The notes below the pieces were generated by a model. That model did no database searches. It worked only from the letters and a program-made list of their open reading frames with translations, and had not been told where the DNA came from. Both the position numbers and the translations under genes were made by a program. Below, piece by piece: positions 39,163 to 51,560 of a stretch of DNA of 64,000 nt (within the stretch, counting starts at the first letter, position 1; each line of letters opens with the position of its first letter). Origin of the DNA: Synanceia verrucosa (taxonomy: Eukaryota > Chordata > Actinopteri > Perciformes > Synanceiidae); contig CM056553.1 of assembly GCA_029721515.1 (NCBI GenBank), positions 12,776,447 through 12,840,446 of the forward strand, in the 5' to 3' direction.

Positions 39163-40249
39163 CAAGCCTACTGTGAGGGGGGTGAGATGGGATGTGAATG
39201 ATGATTTTTACTGAATCTTTATACTAGCTATAAATCAGAAGAACACATTTTGCATAATCAGTATTAAAAGCATATTTTGTATTTATTTTACTATCAAAGT
39301 GTGTATTTGAAATACTTTAATACATATCTCACCAACTCGGAAATAAGCACATTTCTAGCATTATTATCTCATATTGTCATAAAAAATGCACTTCCATTTG
39401 CATATGCTACTAATATCCTAACCAATGCAATAACATTTATTCATATAGGGCCTACTATAGAATACATTACAGCTGCATCATTTCAACAATATGCTCTGTT
39501 TTTTTGTTTTTTTTTATAATAGCAGCCAACAACAGAGACTATCTCCTCTCAGCGTCATTTAAGTGTGGTAAAGTGATGATGCATCAACATAAATCTTTCT
39601 TTTTCAATACTCTGGAAATGCTTCTCTTGGGAAGTTTGGAGAACCTCTTGACACTGTTTCCTCTTCATTACCCAACCAGCTGTTGTTCCTAATGAGCCTA
39701 AAGGCAATCTCTCATTCACTTTTAGCCATGAGTCTTGTGCAACTGGTGACTTTCTGCCCACAAAGTGAGGAGCAGCCACCACAAAATAAAGTTTGTCACC
39801 ACCACTTTGCCCAGCACATTTCTTGAGTATTACTGAAGCATGGTTGTGCGAGTGGAATCCAAAAATAAGCGTGGAGTCTTTTAAATGCATTCAAATTAAA
39901 GTAGACATCTGGGGAGTTTTCAACACTTCTCGAAGAATTTGTTATTGGATTCTTTGGATTATTTTGCATCAGTTTTATACATGCGGTGGCCCTGAGAGTT
40001 CAACACGTTGCAAAGAAAAAAAAAAACACATTCAAATGACACAAAACACATGCACAGACAACACAGCGTAACACAGAAATGCTGCAATGAAATGAAAAAC
40101 AGATTAATTTACTTAACTGAAAACTAACCATATCTGAAAACATCACGTCTCATGTTTGTATGGTGTTTTTGCAACATGTTTATGTATTTGATTGCATTTT
40201 CTCACTTTGTGCTTTTTTCCAATGTCAAATTGGTGAGGATTTGATTTTC
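39163..40249. other. AT-rich sequence, no gene
   Basis: Short overlapping frames only. Nothing recognised. Confidence 0.5.
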
Positions 40250-40253
40250 ATAT

Positions 40254-40336
<83 letters not shown>
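40250..40336. repeat. CA-(TA)n-(CA)n microsatellite
   Basis: A TA run of about 58 bases is flanked on both sides by CA repeats. Confidence 0.95.
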
Positions 40337-40439
40337 TTCCAACACATATACAAAATTGCACTGAAAATGTTTTAATGCATCATCCTCTACCTCATTGTTT
40401 TGGTAAAGGCATTACTCCCTCATTACGACTGACAATGAA

Positions 40440-40870
40440 TGCACAATAGGAACATTCTCCTCTGTACAATTTAGCCTCAAAGTGTGTATTGGGAATATCA
40501 ACACCTGAGCCATTTATCCGTACATCGTCACATAAGTGTTTGCAAATAATCAGCATCGGTCCCTGACAGCGCGCTGCAGGTGTAGATTAGCTCCCACTCA
40601 GATTACAGCCTCATGAATCCTCACAGATAGAGTATGTACTCTGACGCCTAGTGAGTGAAACTGCTTGTGGTGTGCCAGAGGAGAATTACTCCCCTGATGT
40701 ATCACATTAATATGTGATAAACAACCTTGCATTTCCAGATTACAATAAATAATTCACTGCCCTTCAGAGGATGTGATATGTGCCTGCACGGATTATTTAC
40801 AGCTTTGAAATCATTCTTCTAATCTCGTACAGCAAGCTGCCAAGGTGAGCCCGGAGTAAATAATGCATGG
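40440..40870. promoter_or_regulatory. Conserved-element-like patch (candidate)
   Basis: Complex, moderately GC-containing sequence (for example gacagcgcgctgcaggtgta at 40566) between repeats, without coding frames. Suggested as possible regulatory DNA by texture only. Confidence 0.2.
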
Positions 40871-41428
40871 TGAAAGTTTATTCCCGCGATATATTCTTTC
40901 TTTTTTGTCTGACTACATTTTCTGTTGTTTCTCAGTGAATGACTGAAGAATTGTGGGAGTGTGTGTAGGATCATTTGTGTTGTTTTGTTTCTAATTGAGT
41001 TCGAGGATCGAGGATAATCTGAGCGTTATTTAATATTCTTGTGATACTCCGCAAGGTTCATGCTCAGTCCATGGCTAACAAGAGTTGAAAGCTGAATACA
41101 GATACGACTCAAAGAAAATACTTAGTGGTTATTATTCAACAGAAAGTGAGTTTATAAAAGTCCAACTGAATTTTGTGTTGTGAATAAGCAATAGCAGAAA
41201 AAAATATAATCGATAGTTTGAAATACGGCTCTATCAGTGCTTCAATGGGTGCTGGAAGTATTTATTTTTTTTTTGCACCATTCTCATTGACAGAGACATT
41301 TTCAAGTCATCAAACTACCAAAAAATTTTGGCTGTCCATGAGGTTGAAGTAGATTTGAATGTGCATATTCAGTCAGTGGAGAACAACAAACAAGTTTAAG
41401 TGCACAATATAAACATAGATGTCAAATA

Positions 41429-41457
41429 CACTATATTGCCAAAAGTATTCGCCCACC
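41429..41457 (+). repeat. Tc1 left terminal inverted repeat
   Basis: 29 bases that pair with 42232-42260 with about four mismatches. Confidence 0.9.
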
Positions 41458-41562
41458 CATCCAAATAATCAGAATCAGGTGTTCCAGTCACTTCCATGGC
41501 CACAGGTGTATAAAATCAAGCACCTCGGCACGCAGACTGCTTTTACAAACATTTGTGAAAGA

Positions 41563-42192
41563 ATGGGTCGTTCTCAGGAGCTCAGTGAATTCCAGCGTGG
41601 AACTGTGATAGGATGCCACCTGTGCAACAAATCCAGTCATGAAATTTCCTCACTGCTAAATATTCCACAGTCATCTGTCAGCTGTATTATAAGAATGTGG
41701 AAGTGTTTGGGAACGACAGCAACTCAGCCACGAAGTGGTAGACCACGTAAACTGACGGAGTGGGGTCAGTGGATGCTGAGGCGCATAGTGTGAAGAGATC
41801 ACCAACTTTCTGCAGAGTCAATTGCTACAGACCTCTAAACTTCATGTGGCCTTCAGATTAGCTCAAGAACAGTGCACAGAGAGCTTCATGGAATGGGTTT
41901 CCATGGCCGAGCAGCTCCCAACCCAGAGTCTGGTGTGGATGAACTTGACTGGCTTGCACAGAGTCTTGACCTCAACCCGATAGAACACCTTTGGGATGAA
42001 TTAGAGCAGAGACTGAGAGCCAGGCCTTCTCGTCCAACATCAGTGTGTGACCTCACAAATACACTTCTGGAAGAATGGTCAAAAATTCCCATAAACACAC
42101 TCCTAAACCTTATGGACAGCCTTCCCAGAAGAGTTGAAGCTGTTATAGCTGCAAAGGGTGGACCGACGTCAATATTGAACCCTATGGATTAG
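41563..42192 (+). pseudogene. Tc1 transposase, deleted and with stops
   Basis: The ATG at 41563 opens the standard fish Tc1 start MGRSQELSEFQRGTV, giving the helix-turn-helix DNA-binding region to about residue 75, with the GRPRK linker motif. In-frame stops follow at 41791 (TGA) and 41836 (TAA). At about 41918 the frame passes from the HGRAA segment straight to PESGVDELDWLAQSLDLNPIE, so the stretch that carries both catalytic Asp residues is gone, while the NPIEHLWDELE box with the third acidic residue remains. The frame is kept across the deletion and ends at 42190. It cannot make active transposase. Confidence 0.93.
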
Positions 42193-42231
42193 GAATGAGA
42201 TGTCACTTAAGTTCATATGTGAGTCGAGGCA

Positions 42232-42260
42232 GGTGAGCAAATACTTTTGGCTATATAGTG
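42232..42260 (-). repeat. Tc1 right terminal inverted repeat
   Basis: 29 bases, inverted partner of 41429-41457. Confidence 0.9.
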
Positions 42261-42262
42261 TA

Positions 42263-43470
42263 AGTTGGAAAGACATGAAGTGTGTGAAAACTAGAAGCGC
42301 TCTTTAGTACAAATGAAAATGTTACCCCTTAATGGGTGAGCTACACATCAGCAGACTCACCCCCCACTCCCATCTATAGATGACAAGGCTCCATCTAAAG
42401 AGTGCCTCTGTGAACACTTTGGAAACCAGAAAAAATGTTGTTTCTTCCCTGTTGAGTCCAGGAGAAAAGAGGCCAGAAAACATCTGCTGCCTGGTGGTAT
42501 ATTCTAATCTCAAAGCTCTACTGCAGACATTATGATTCACAGCTGGATTCTTCCTCCCAGTGTAATTAAGAAACAAGTGGATTCAGATGAATTTAAACGT
42601 GTGATGGCAGCAAGAAGATCCAAGAAAAATATGAAGGGTTGGTGATGCTATGGTGGTTGTTCCACATATCAAAGAATCCTTTATTTTTTTCCTCCGAACT
42701 GAACCATCTCCTACAGAGTTACATTCCCATACAACTAAACTGCTTTCTCCCAGATTACACTCACAGTTTCATACAAAACACCAAAAATACATAAAAAATG
42801 ACTTTGTCGCTTTGGCTTAAAATTAGTATGTTACATCATGTGCTGTCTTTTAGTTTCGCACAGGACAATAACAGCGGTGACCTGCCTCCATAACTTGGTA
42901 AACAATATCTCTCTCTCAAAAAGTAACTCCACCTCCTGGCTGATGTTGATGATGTGTGATCAATTAATCAATATAGAATATAATAAATTTATTAAATCTG
43001 CAACCTGTCCAGATTTCATTTGATAAGAATTTGATATTACTGAGATTATGCAGTGCACTATCTTCCACATTACCATGAAATGTGAGTACTATGTTTATAT
43101 GCTACAAACTAAATAAACACATATTCATCTTTCTATGAGGCAGTGATGTGTACTGTTAGTTCTGTCCTCCTCATTTGGTCAATTCTTGCTGCAGCAGTCC
43201 TCTCTCACTCATCAGATGCTTGAGGCAGACGCAAACAGCATCCATAAATCTACCTGAGGTACTGAAGAATGAATGAAAGAGGAAAAAAAAACATTTCTGA
43301 TGTACTGTGTCTGAAAAGCATGATGTAACTGATGGATGCTTTGATCTTACCCTCACAGGGAACTTAGTTCCCCACAGGTCATGTTCAAATAGGATGTACC
43401 CCAAATTTTACTAATTACTGAAAAGACAATTTTCGAATATATGGGCATAACAAGGGGTTATTATTTTACA
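42263..43470. other. AT-rich sequence, no gene
   Basis: Nothing recognised. Confidence 0.5.
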
Positions 43471-43680
43471 GTTTATCCTTTTCAGTGTCATGGGGGGTGT
43501 GGGGGGGCTGCAGCCAATCTGGAGCAAGTGTGAGGTATGTCTTGAACAGACTGACACTCACTGAAGAGTCACCAATTAATCTAACCTGCATATTCGAGAC
43601 AACCCAAGCTAACATGGGAAGAACATGGAAACAGCATTCGAATTATATGGGAGCCAACAGGAGCTGAGCTCCAAAAAGTA
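43471..43680 (-). mobile_element. Degraded SINE-like copy
   Basis: Blocks gtcaccaattaatctaacct and aacatgggaagaacatgg are the minus-strand forms of segments in the copy at 3043-3375, in the expected order. Divergence is high. Confidence 0.55.
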
Positions 43681-43779
43681 TAGGTATGAGCTCACATGAA
43701 GGCAGTAAAATCTGTGCAGGTCTTGACCAACAATCGTTATTTTAATCACACATGTAATGAATATTATTATATATTACAT

Positions 43780-43805
43780 ATAATAATAATAATAATAATA
43801 ATAAT
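43780..43805. repeat. (TAA)n microsatellite
   Basis: About eight TAA units. Confidence 0.95.
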
Positions 43806-45589
43806 GTGACAAATACACTAAAATAAACATGTTTTCCAAAATAAATGGTAACAGAAAGTTTATTTGTTTTGGAAACATTTCTCAACTCCCCCCCTCTATT
43901 AATGGTTTAATCCACCTGCTCCATGGACAGCGTGCAAAGCCTAACTGACAGACAGAGTGGAGGAGGAGACGGCAAGATGCCTAAAAAGTCGGGGGGTAAT
44001 AAAGGAAAAGAAAAAAAAAATTGACACAGGAAAAAGAAGTGAAGGGTTGACAGTATGTCACCCAGTTCTTTCATGGGTGAGGTGGTTCTGTTTGTGGTTC
44101 ATGTGATGGAAAGTTTTGAAACATTAGCCTGTTGGCTATTCCTAATTCATGTTTATCAGTTAGCTCACTTTTCAAAAATATCATTAAAATGCATAATTTT
44201 ATGTTAAACGGTATAAAATTTTGACAGCTATGGAGGTCCAGTGACATTTTTTTCATAGTGCCCAAAATCCCTGACAGTGTCCTGGCTCATAACATTAGCA
44301 AATTTAGAGACCAAAACAAAGCTCAGATTATAATTTGAACCCTGATGGGAACCACACAGGTCAGAGCCCTAGGTCAAATTCAAACCTGCAACCACCTTAC
44401 AGTGACACAACATGCACCACAGTGATGTCTGCATATTGTCTCTATGCCAAAAAAGTCAGATTTTGCATCTGCAGTTAGTTAAACTAATAGCAATAATATA
44501 ATAAACAAAGTGCTAGTGTTTACTTGTTTTTGTTCATTATGAAATGAATAGCCGCAGAGATTGACAGGTGTATCAAGCTAAAGCTTTACAGCCATGGAAG
44601 CCTTAGGCTGCTCAGGCTACTTATATCACCCACCTAAAGAATCTGTAAAGCAAAGCACCTTCACTGTTGCTTTTTTTGTTTTTTATGTACAACCACATCG
44701 GATGTTCGGTGCCTTAAGCTACTGTGTTTTAACTTCAGGAAACACTGCTGCCATGTTTCAAACCTTTCAGATGGGAAGATTAGTGTGCTAACACCTGAGG
44801 ATTACAGTCAATGCTTCATCAGCAGTTTTCTGTCTATAGCCATTTACCTGCATGCTATGAGTGTTCGTCCCCTCCACAAGAATATACAACAAGAGATTTA
44901 GAGATTTGGCGAGGAAGCGTGATGCTTTGTCAGTGAAATGTTCAGTTAAATTAACTGCTTTAACAGTTCGTCAAATCTGTATATGTTCAATAGTTTAACA
45001 TTTGTGAAATGTGAAAGAAATAGTTTTTAGGTTTAATATGTCTCCATAGATCACTTTAAAGTCTGATAAAACAAGTATAATTCTTTATCAAGTAGTTCCA
45101 AGGATTTTTTAAGCAATTCTATGTTTAGAAATAACTTATTATCAAGAAATTATAAGAAAACTTCAGTGGATCCAAGCTGTACTTGACTATTCATTTATAA
45201 TACTCATCTGCAGTAAGAAATGCAGTTTATGAGGGTTATTATATTGAATGGAAAGGTTCCAAGGACATTTGCAGAAGACTTAACAAGATTAACACGTCTC
45301 AAAAACTCATTCAATTGTATTATCAAATTTGATATGAAGTCAATAAATTAAATTTACCAAAACACAAATGAATTCAATCTGTTGTAATACGAATCATCAC
45401 CGCAATGCAGAGTGTTGCCATGGCATCCTGTCCTCATAAAACTCAAACTCTCAAAAAGAATGTCATCCTTGGAACTTCTAAACTTCAATCGCCCATCTAA
45501 ACAGCAATTATTTTAGCTTAATATGATGCTCGTTGCTGGTTATTACAGAGATGGACCGTTGTAAGTTAACTGCTGTGGAAAGGGAGAGC
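43806..45589. other. AT-rich sequence with weak repeat traces
   Basis: The stretch 44310-44430, read on the minus strand, recalls the tRNA-like head of the SINE-like family. A short lysine-rich frame starting MPKKSGGNKGKEKK near 43978 stops after a few codons. No gene seen. Confidence 0.35.
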
Positions 45590-45783
45590 AAAATGCATTT
45601 TAGTTACCTTAAACAAATGGCACATTAAATCGGACTGGGATATTTTTTTTGTTAATAGGGTCTGGTGGTTGAAGAGAGTAAAGGCAACATAACGGACAAA
45701 AAAAACTACCATAGATAATACACTGACTATGGGTAAGAACCTCATATAATTCCACTGAAACACCTGAACTATCCCTTTGAAGG
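45590..45783 (-). mobile_element. DNA-transposon end fragment
   Basis: Ends in cacctgaactatcccttt, which read from the other strand is aaagggatagttcaggtg, a terminus that I recall from a common fish DNA transposon. The blocks gggatattttttttgttaat and cactgactatgggtaagaac belong to the same repeat. The other end is missing and it has no coding frame. Confidence 0.5.
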
Positions 45784-46904
45784 CAGTTTCAGCCATTTTC
45801 ACCAGAAAAACAATATCATCGCCTGATCCTTCTAGGCCTGAAATGACTGATAATGTCATTTTTCAGACAGGTAACCTCTTGCGATTGTGAGGATATTAAC
45901 TTTTTGCGTGTCAGAGGCGGCAGAGGCATGATTTTGTCAGTGAAAAACCTCAAGGAGGAGGTTAAGGTTGATGTTTGACTCCATTCCCACAAGATATGCA
46001 AGTGCAAGCTTGCATGATAGGTAAGACACAAAGTAACAATTAGACATACCAGTCTCTGATACTTATTCATCAACTGCTGACATGAAACATTAATTCCCTT
46101 TGCCAGATTTAATCAGTCATCTCTCGTAGCTTGAGCTACCATGATATTACCATACGTCTCTTTTATTAATTCACATAGGTTCCTTTAATGTCAGCATATA
46201 AAGTCTTGACAAGGGAGTCATGTTTCACTTGGGAGTAAGTCAGTCGAAATTACAGGGAAAATATTACAGGGAAATCATTCATATTGTCAAGTGGTAAGAA
46301 ATGTTAATTCAGCGTTTGGGTTTGGTACATAATGGAAGGAAATTCCTTTTATCCAGATGGTAGATCTCATGATGATATGCTAGAAGACTTGCATCTAAAA
46401 TAGGAAAAAAGATCAACACTGTAATAGTTTGGTGGAGTATTATATATTGTTGTAGATATTTTTCTTCGGTGTATTATCTTTGTTGGACAGTCTTTGGTTC
46501 TAAGATTATTTGAGGAATAATGTGGAACCATTTCAGAATGTATTCACACCTTGACAGGCCAGGCCAGGCCTTACCACTTCATAAGACAATTTGCTCACCT
46601 TAAAAAGATGAGAATGGCCACATCTCCAAGGGCTTGACTCACCGTAACCCTCAAAAATGATGACACAGCAGTTTATGGAAAGTTCCAGACCTCAGCATTT
46701 TTTCTGTTCAGTGCAACTTGAATTTGATGGTTGTAGTGTGACAATTCAGCAGGGGAGGGATCCTGTAAGATACAGAGACGAGAGGGATGTGATAACATTC
46801 TTTTGCATCCAAATCTGTCGAGTGATACAAATTTAGATTCAAATTATTGTGCAGTACTAAAAAAAAAAAAAATCTAATCCATATGGCATTAATAACGTTT
46901 TCCA
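45784..46904. other. AT-rich sequence, no gene
   Basis: Includes a short tandem ccaggccaggcc (46560) and a poly(A) run at 46859-46872. Confidence 0.5.
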
Positions 46905-46952
46905 ACTATATATATATATAGATATATATATATATATCTATATATATATATG
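46905..46952. repeat. Palindromic (AT)n with GATA/TATC breaks
   Basis: The TA run is interrupted so that ctatat...tagatat is mirrored by atatcta...tatatg, allowing cruciform folding. Confidence 0.85.
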
Positions 46953-47353
46953 ATCCTATCATGCATGTCATGTATTTCAGACCTCAGGGCACGGGAAGAG
47001 GACTGGAATCTGGCAAATGATTAGCTGTGCTTTATCCCCCATAAATCCATCTTTCTCTAATCAGGGTAAAATTACTGCTGGATGGTTTACAAGTCAATTT
47101 TCTGCTTTTTTTATGATCACTCTTTCAGAATCTTGAACAAAATATACTCAGGTGAAATCTATGAAAGCTATGATTGAAGAGAAAGCATTACCATGCAGTG
47201 TGGCAACTTTTCCTTTGTCATTTTTTTTTGAGGTCATTCATCCACAGATGTAGCAAGTGATTTTCATCACTAAATTTCACTGAGAGAATCACACACCAAC
47301 ATGGATCAATATTACATGCGCGCTAACGCTAAAGTTTTTACTCTCCTTCACAG

Positions 47354-47674
47354 CCGCTGCCAGGATAAGACGGCTGACGGCAACATCCATACAATCTTCA
47401 AGTACAAATACAGCTAAGCCGCTAAGCTGATGATTGGTGTGGGAAGTAACACAGTATGTAAGCAAATGACTTTGAGGAGGAGGAGAGGGCCCTGCTGATT
47501 TCTCAATTATACTTCCTCCTCAGGTTCCGGCGAGACAAAAAAAAGCTAAACTGCATCATCCACAGTCAACTGGACCAGATTGAACTCTTTCCCTGGGGTA
47601 TTGTGGTCCAAAAAAAGGTTGTAGAGCTGGTTCCATGTGAAACCACAAAGCACAAGGTTACATATTCAATGTGA
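47354..47674 (+). other. Two exon-like open segments (candidate)
   Basis: Segment A follows the acceptor actctccttcacag (ending 47353) and reads RCQDKTADGNIHTIFK. Segment B follows atacttcctcctcag (ending 47523) and reads FRRDKKKLNCIIHSQLDQIE then LFPWGIVVQKKVVELV up to a stop at 47672. If A is spliced at gt 47402, the phase joins B correctly across a 122-base gap, a normal size for a fish intron. The donors are weak and I do not recognise the protein. It may be an exon pair, a decayed gene or chance. Confidence 0.22.
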
Positions 47675-48399
47675 ACAAGAGCTGCACACATTGGCTCGTT
47701 GCTTCAAAGAAAACCATCTTTTGTGGCGCACGGAAATGGAATGACAGGCCAATCTGAAACCATTTCTTCTAGAAAAGAACACGTGCAAATATGTATCCTA
47801 CAATGTTTACATTGCACGGGGTACGTTGGTTGAGATGCGGCAAAAGAAGAAGCGAACCATATGACATATAATCACCACATGACATACCTCAGACTGCAGG
47901 TGCTTGTTATTTTTCAATTTTTTTTCCTCCCCAACAGAGACATATGTGCTGGAAACAGACGTGTGAAATTTGATTAATTTTTTAAACATGCCGGCACACT
48001 GTAATAAACATCAGCATTTGCATTCATACTGTGGTGATAAGTAGGTTACCCTAGAATAGGAATACATCCTCTGTGGTGAACCATTGTTGTTAAATACTTA
48101 ATGGTGCTGCCAGTATCTTCAAGAAGCACCTGTCCTGTTGTTTTGTTAGTCTGATTAGAGTGTGAAAGAGCTTTAGGGGGAAAAAAAGAATCAATAGGGA
48201 GCTCCCTGTTAAGTCAACTCTGGCATGGCATATTTGTTTCTAAGGGAAAAATGCCCCCTGACAGGTGGTGTTAGCCATTATCTCATCAGGTGCTAAAGAA
48301 CATAAGTATTGTAAGTAAGAGAAGGCTACGTGCTGAGTGATTTTAGTCACGAATTAGTGAATCAAAGCACGTCAATTCAGAGTTGCTGAATATAATATA

Positions 48400-48570
48400 T
48401 ATTCTTGCCAAATGAATGATTGTTATTTCTAAATTATAATGGTTACGCCCCCAGGGCATACATTTGCATGCACAGAGACAATGCCGGCCACGCTTTAGAG
48501 TCTTATTCAAGTTTAATTACACACACGTGCCTTTGATATCTGATGATGGAGTGCACTATTTCTATGAACA
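48400..48570. promoter_or_regulatory. Conserved-element-like patch with octamer
   Basis: Contains a POU octamer ATTTGCAT at 48462-48469 and TAAT cores (tttaattaca near 48513) in complex sequence. Candidate enhancer by motif and texture only. Confidence 0.22.
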
Positions 48571-49589
48571 AACCAATTAATAGAGTAGTATTCGAGGTCC
48601 TGAAGTGCTGCATATATACAACATTTCAGCAGAAAAAAAAAAGTATGAAAATGTTCAGCTTCGAGTCAAGACTCTTTGAGCAGGAGCTTTGTCTTTATAT
48701 TACATTTATAATCCCAATAGTAAAAGTAAGAATTGCTGTTGCTGTGTTTTTGCTGACATTAAACTGTAACCCATGATGCTCTGCAAAACTGATCTCACAA
48801 AAACAACATGGAAACAAAACAAAGTAGAAGAAATGAGATGGTTCATGTCAAGGTAAGCAATTTATCAGGGAGAAATGAACATCTTAACCAGAGTTATTCT
48901 GCATTGTGACCATCACCAGCTTACTAGTGTAACTGGATTGAGAGCTACCTTTCCATGTAAATATAGCAGTGGAACAGCAGTGGCAACAATGAGCTTCCAT
49001 CTGAGATGTAAGCACTTGTCTGAATGGAATTTTCTTAACGTGTTGAATCTGATTAATCCAAAACACTTCTTTCAGTTGAGTTCTACCGGTTTAAATGTGC
49101 AAAGACATGTGTTTGCAGCTATTCAAAATATCATTCAAGTGCACAGAGGTGCAGAATGCAGAGAACAAACCATTCAAACACACCTGTCATTCTCCCTCTG
49201 TGAAAGGTGTGGGAGTTCTCTCCTTCCCTGCCGTGCTCTTGTCTATTTTCAGTGATATAGTTTCCAAGCCAGCAATCACATAATTAAGGCCCTTCATCAT
49301 ATTTATTCATCCTCAAAGGTTTCTGACAACCTACAACTGTTTTCCACCCCCACTGCTAAACCTTGTACAAACATGAATACCCTTGACAGTATCTTGATAA
49401 TTTGAAGCATTTTGTCTCCGGCTTGATTCATCTTTATGAGAGTGATGTCACGTGCTCATACTGCAGCCTGCATTGACAGTCCTAATAAACAAGTGAATCA
49501 GGTTTTTCTTTCTGTTGTCTCTGCACTACACAATAAACTTGCCCGCATGACAACTCGTCCATTCTTCACTTTGTAGGCAGAATGTGGTT

Positions 49590-49810
49590 CACTGAAAGCC
49601 TCTCGCTCAGCTGGGAATGGTTTCAGTACAACACTAAGACCTAATGATTAATGCATAATTCCAGCATCCCATCAGAGTAATATGCTATCATTGTGCTTAT
49701 TATTAAATGTTTATAACCCTGTGTCTATGGCCACCTTAAGAGCTTTCATGTAATATTAAAGCATTGCCCGGGAGCAAGATAAAGCCGAGCCTATTCCACA
49801 CAGTTGTATG
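49590..49810. promoter_or_regulatory. Conserved-element-like patch with homeodomain sites
   Basis: cctaatgattaatgcataat near 49641 combines adjacent TAAT/ATTA cores with a POU-like ATGCATAAT. The surrounding sequence is complex and non-repetitive. Confidence 0.22.
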
Positions 49811-50979
49811 GTGTCCATCAGATGCCCCTGGCATGTGAAATATTGAGCTAAGTTTATAATAGACTCTGTGGTAGTCTCCAACAACAGCTAGTTGAAATCA
49901 GTGCATCTTTAATGTCTGAGTACTGTGAAAAGCAAGAATAAGACAGTATGTGAAAATGTCTCACTTCCATTTTAGGTCAATATGAGGTGGAAATGGGGAC
50001 ATTTTATTAAAGGCAAAGGAAGGTCGGGAATGAAAGTGGAGTCTGTGGTATAAAGGGATTTAGAAAGAGCTCTCCCTAGTGCTCTCTTCTCTACATTTGT
50101 GCATTTTCTGATGGTCATGACAATGCTCAGGTGTCCATCATTGTTATCTCTTTACTTGTTGTGTGAAGGGTAAGCATGTGTGTGGTATGTTGGTTAGCCT
50201 TGTTAGCTGTTAGTGTAGTTCATACAAACCATGTTTTGGGAGGTGTAAGTCAAGAGTTTGTGAAGCCGCAGCACAAGTCCAATCAAAGGTGGTGCGGCAC
50301 AGCGTGGTCGAACCACAAATCCAGTGCAGCTGCACCACGGTGCAACACTTCAATCATCTGCGAAGCTGACGGAGGAAAGGCCTCATTTATATCATCTAAT
50401 GTAAACAAAATAAAGCCCAAAGAGCAGGTTTGATATAATTAGTGTGAGTAGATCACAGGAAAAAACTGCACACATAGCTCTAATGACTGCTCAGTAAATG
50501 ACTAAATAAATATGCAACGTTTAAAAATGAGAGTGGGTTCACTTCCAGTTTTCTAGTGTAGTGCGCCACAGTTCTGGAGGCTAGGCGTGCTGCCAGCACA
50601 ACTCATGAGGGTGTTGTGTCACTAACAAACAAGCCCCACACAGCTCCATTCTTTGCCTTCTACAATTTAAAACACAAGATGGGAGAGTGTGCCAATGACA
50701 GAACAGGGAGTGATGCCACAGACTGCACAATGAGGGGGGATGTGCTAATGATCAACAGCCCCTCCTAAACACACAGCTGGACTGGGAAGAGACCAGGGAA
50801 TTGTAAGAATTGTGTTTATTTATGAATTCATTAACTCTTAATTGTGAAAATGCGGAATATTTGCACTATCTAGCTCTGTCTTCCTTCACAGATGTGCCCA
50901 CTGTGGTGAAGAACAGACATTAAGAGAATGGGGACATACAGTATATTTTAAATATTTTACAATTGCAGTTGTATCATTC

Positions 50980-51560
50980 TTTGAATGCAGAATTAAAACT
51001 GGGGTAGGTGTTGGGAAGCATGTCATAATTTAAGTTCTCTTCTGCGTATCCACTTGGTTCTGTTTTCAGGATTCAGAAAATCAAGTCTGTGAGAGGAGAC
51101 TTTGACCAATCAGGTCATTTCAGAGAGCGTGTGCGCCTATTGGCTGCAAACGCAGATGTGAGTTAGCACTTGAGTGGAAGCCTGATTCAATGGCAGAAAT
51201 TCTCATGGATGTACTGCTTTATAACTAACCTGACTGTCGCCAGCTGAACGTCGTTCCACCTAGCTCCACACATCCATCTGGACTCGCACACAATGGGAAG
51301 GACTTCAAGGGAGCAAAACAAATGCCTGAGCCAATCAGGATCATGAGGCGGGATTTTCATAGATGTGACATAGCGGAGCAGTGACTGTTTGAGACAGACA
51401 ACAATGGCGGCTCGCAGCAAGGAATCATACGTCGACACTGATTCTGCTATTTCAACTGTGTTGTCAAATCTATCGCATATTCATTCTTTAAAAGATGAAC
51501 AGAAGTAGCACGTCATTAAAGATGATGGAAAAGTAGTTTATCTAATCACATGTAATGATT
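50980..51560 (+). mobile_element. DNA-transposon-like fragment with ORF start
   Basis: The segments gtgagaggagactttgacca, ttggctgcaaacgcag and ccaatcaggatcatgaggcg resemble the leader of a fish mobile element whose ORF resembles a RecQ-type helicase, in my recollection. The ORF start lies at 51404. Neither end is defined. Confidence 0.4.
51404..51508 (+). pseudogene. Truncated helicase-like mobile-element ORF, N terminus
   Basis: The ATG in acaatggcggc (good initiation context) opens MAARSKESYVDTDSAIS, followed by LSNLSHIHSLKDEQK, then a TAG at 51506. This resembles the N terminus of helicase-like proteins carried by fish transposons. No helicase motif (Walker A or DEAH box) follows, so it is a stub. 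Assignment rests on memory of the family, and the sequence alone shows only a 34-codon frame. Confidence 0.35.

Larger units (their letters stand above)
41429..42260 (+). mobile_element. Tc1/mariner element, internally deleted
   Basis: An 832-bp element flanked by TA dinucleotides (41427-41428 and 42261-42262), the classic Tc1 target. The ends cactatattgccaaaagtat and, read from the other side, cactatagccaaaagtat-type sequence form near-perfect inverted repeats. Length is about half of a full Tc1 element. The missing part is the central catalytic region of the transposase gene. It is a non-autonomous deletion derivative that could only have moved with transposase supplied in trans. Confidence 0.95.
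47675..50979. other. AT-rich desert with regulatory-looking patches
   Basis: Open frames at 48875-49255 (126 codons) and 50176-50433 (85 codons, hydrophobic start) have no recognisable domain and no splice or promoter context. Two conserved-element-like patches are listed separately. Confidence 0.45.

Noticed and set aside
40160..40375. 71-codon Tyr/Ile-rich protein
   Set aside because: Translation of the (TA)n tract.
48875..49255. 126-codon gene
   Set aside because: No domain, and a competing minus frame is present.
50176..50433. Small secreted protein with hydrophobic start
   Set aside because: The region is repeat-like (gttagccttgttagctgtta) and lacks promoter or splice support.
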